This document shows, in pieces, positions 5,228 through 6,602 of a stretch of DNA of 6,602 nucleotides. Each line of letters begins with the position of its first letter. Position 1 is the first letter of the stretch. Under the pieces are notes generated by a model. The model worked only from the letters and a program-made list of their open reading frames with translations, searched no databases and was not told where the DNA came from. The DNA lies in contig CAITEM010000580.1 in the NCBI GenBank assembly GCA_903891395.1, forward strand, positions 1 to 6,602, in the 5' to 3' direction. Made by a program: the position numbers and the translations under genes. The DNA is from an uncultured Hyphomicrobiales bacterium (GTDB lineage: Bacteria > Pseudomonadota > Alphaproteobacteria > Rhizobiales > Xanthobacteraceae).

Positions 5228-6602
5228 TTAGTGAATTTCCGGCTCGGGGATCGCCCCCAGCGGCGCCAGGAAGTCGAAATCGCAGCCGGCGTCGGCCTGC
5301 CCGATATGCTCCGAAAACAAAGCGCCGTAACCGCGCGGATATTTCGGCGCCGGCTTTGTCCAGGCGGCTTTGCGGCGCGCCATCTCCTCATCCGACACGT
5401 GCAGATGAATGCGCCGGGCATCGACGTCGATCTCGATTTCGTCGCCGGTGTGCACGAAGGCCAGAGGGCCGCCAACAAAGCTTTCCGGCGCGACGTGCAG
5501 GATGCAGGCGCCATAGCTGGTACCGCTCATGCGGCCGTCGGAAATGCGCACCATGTCGCGCACGCCCTGCGCCAGCAGGCGCTTGGGGATGGGCAGCATG
5601 CCCCACTCCGGCATGCCGGGACCGCCCTTCGGGCCGGCATTCTTGAGCACCAGAATATGGTCGGGCGTGACGTCGAGGTCGTCGCGGTCGATCTCGCGCA
5701 TCATGTGGTTGTAGTCGTCGAAGGCGATGGCCTTGCCGCGGTGCTTGAGGAAGCGTTTGTCGGCGGCGGCCGGCTTGATGACGCAGCCGTCCGGCGCCAG
5801 ATTGCCGCGCAGCACGGCGGTGGCGCCTTCGGCATAAACCGGATTGTCCAGCGAATGGATGACGTCGGGGATGTGAACCTTGGCGCCCTCGATATTGTCG
5901 CCGATGCTTTTGCCGGTAACAGTGATGCAGGACAGGTCGAGCTTGGCCTTCATCTCCATCATCAGCGCGCGCAGGCCGCCGGCGTAGAAGAAGTCTTCCA
6001 TCAGGTATTTTCCTGACGGTCGTACATTGGCGAGCACCGGCACTTCGCGCGACAACTGGTCGAAGCGCTCCATGTCCATCGGCAGGCCGGCGCGGCGCGC
6101 CATGGCGACGACGTGGATGATGGCGTTGGTCGAACCGCCCATCGCCATGTGGACCTTGATGGCGTTGTCGAAGGCCGCGGGCGTGAGAATCTTCTTCGGC
6201 GTCAGGTCTTCCCACACCATGTCGACGATGCGGCGCCCGGCCTGCCCGCACATGCGCGGATGGTTGGAATCCGCCGCCGGAATCGATGACGCGCCGGGCA
6301 AAGACAGACCGAGGGCCTCGGCAATCGCCATCATGGTCGCGGCCGTGCCCATCACCATGCAGGTGCCGAACGAGCGGGCGATACCGCCCTCGATCTCGTT
6401 CCACTCTTCGTCGCTGATGTTGCCGGCGCGTTTCTCGGTCCAGTATTTCCACACGTCGGAGCCGGAGCCGAGATATTCGCCCTTCCAATTGCCGCGCAGC
6501 ATGGGGCCGGCCGGCACGTAGATCGCCGGAATCCCCATGCTGATCGCGCCCATCAAAAGGCCGGGCGTGGTCTTGTCGCAGCCGCCCATCAGGACGGCGC
6601 CA
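5228..6602 (-). CDS. IlvD/Edd-family dehydratase, sugar-acid (arabinonate dehydratase-like) type, 5' end outside window
   Basis: About 457 C-terminal residues are visible and the frame stays open through the right edge, so the start is missing; family length suggests about 120 residues are outside. The family dehydrates 2,3-dihydroxy acids to 2-keto acids with an iron-sulfur cluster and Mg. Counting from the Met at 6589, cluster cysteines are C4 in GGCDKTTPG and C77 in GTCMVMGTAATM. Their spacing of 73 equals that recalled for L-arabinonate dehydratase (C127 and C200). The Lys after CD matches its Mg-binding carboxylated lysine. S355 in GRMSGTSYG is the likely catalytic base (Ser480 there). 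GTCMVMGTA, not the GSCSGMFTAN type of IlvD, argues for a sugar-acid dehydratase over branched-chain amino acid synthesis. The exact substrate (arabinonate, xylonate, gluconate or other) is not decided. The third cluster cysteine lies in the missing part. Confidence 0.93.
   Translation of the reverse strand, partial: GAVLMGGCDKTTPGLLMGAISMGIPAIYVPAGPMLRGNWKGEYLGSGSDVWKYWTEKRAGNISDEEWNEIEGGIARSFGTCMVMGTAATMMAIAEALGLSLPGASSIPAADSNHPRMCGQAGRRIVDMVWEDLTPKKILTPAAFDNAIKVHMAMGGSTNAIIHVVAMARRAGLPMDMERFDQLSREVPVLANVRPSGKYLMEDFFYAGGLRALMMEMKAKLDLSCITVTGKSIGDNIEGAKVHIPDVIHSLDNPVYAEGATAVLRGNLAPDGCVIKPAAADKRFLKHRGKAIAFDDYNHMMREIDRDDLDVTPDHILVLKNAGPKGGPGMPEWGMLPIPKRLLAQGVRDMVRISDGRMSGTSYGACILHVAPESFVGGPLAFVHTGDEIEIDVDARRIHLHVSDEEMARRKAAWTKPAPKYPRGYGALFSEHIGQADAGCDFDFLAPLGAIPEPEIH

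Noticed and set aside
4183..5646. 487-codon plus-strand open frame opposite the binding protein and dehydratase genes
   Set aside because: It crosses two well-supported minus-strand genes and the gap between them, and its sequence is a histidine/arginine-rich shadow without motifs.
5388..6488. Second minus-strand open frame within the dehydratase gene
   Set aside because: Arginine-rich shadow of the dehydratase in another frame; the dehydratase frame holds all conserved motifs.
5228..6602. Dihydroxy-acid dehydratase of valine/isoleucine synthesis (ilvD)
   Set aside because: The second cysteine motif is GTCMVMGTA and the cysteine spacing matches sugar-acid dehydratases; true IlvD has a GSCSGMFTAN-type motif.

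Overview
The window comes from a high-GC (mid-60s % by eye) Gram-negative genome. An alphaproteobacterium of the Hyphomicrobiales (Bradyrhizobium, Rhodopseudomonas or Xanthobacteraceae-like) is the best guess. The guess rests on the DUF898 / M48 / DUF1499 membrane-protein cluster, an orphan TctC/Bug periplasmic binding protein, and a rhizobial-type IS3 OrfA start. This is recognition from memory, not a database search.

Left part (1-141): the outer end of an insertion sequence. Its first reading frame runs leftward and shows the beginning of an IS3-family OrfA, with a clear ribosome binding site. The element appears to end at base 141. At base 142 the sequence becomes, in frame, the conserved start of a DUF898 (YjgN-like) membrane protein whose 5' part is missing. 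So the IS has cut this gene.

Middle part (142-3239, + strand): a tightly packed three-gene membrane/envelope cluster. It holds the truncated DUF898 gene, a membrane-anchored M48 zinc protease with an intact HEXXH site, and a DUF1499 protein with three membrane segments. Gaps are 2 to 6 bases, so they were probably one operon with the promoter left of the IS. The protease gene has no ATG, GTG or TTG where the family's N-terminus should begin; an ACG codon sits there. Together with the IS this suggests an operon that is losing function or that uses an unusual start.

Right part (3236-6602, - strand): three co-oriented genes, read right to left. They are an IlvD/Edd-family dehydratase of the sugar-acid type (5' end outside the window), a TctC/Bug solute-binding protein with a signal peptide, and a metallo-beta-lactamase-fold hydrolase. 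The first two plausibly form an uptake and catabolism unit for a sugar acid or other carboxylate; the hydrolase may be part of it or only be downstream. A palindromic repeat lies between dehydratase and binding protein. The two opposing gene groups meet tail to tail on a shared CTAG that gives both stop codons.

No tRNA, rRNA, CRISPR array or convincing intrinsic terminator is visible. I see no clear new defence or mobile system. The most notable points are the IS-cut gene and the missing start codon.
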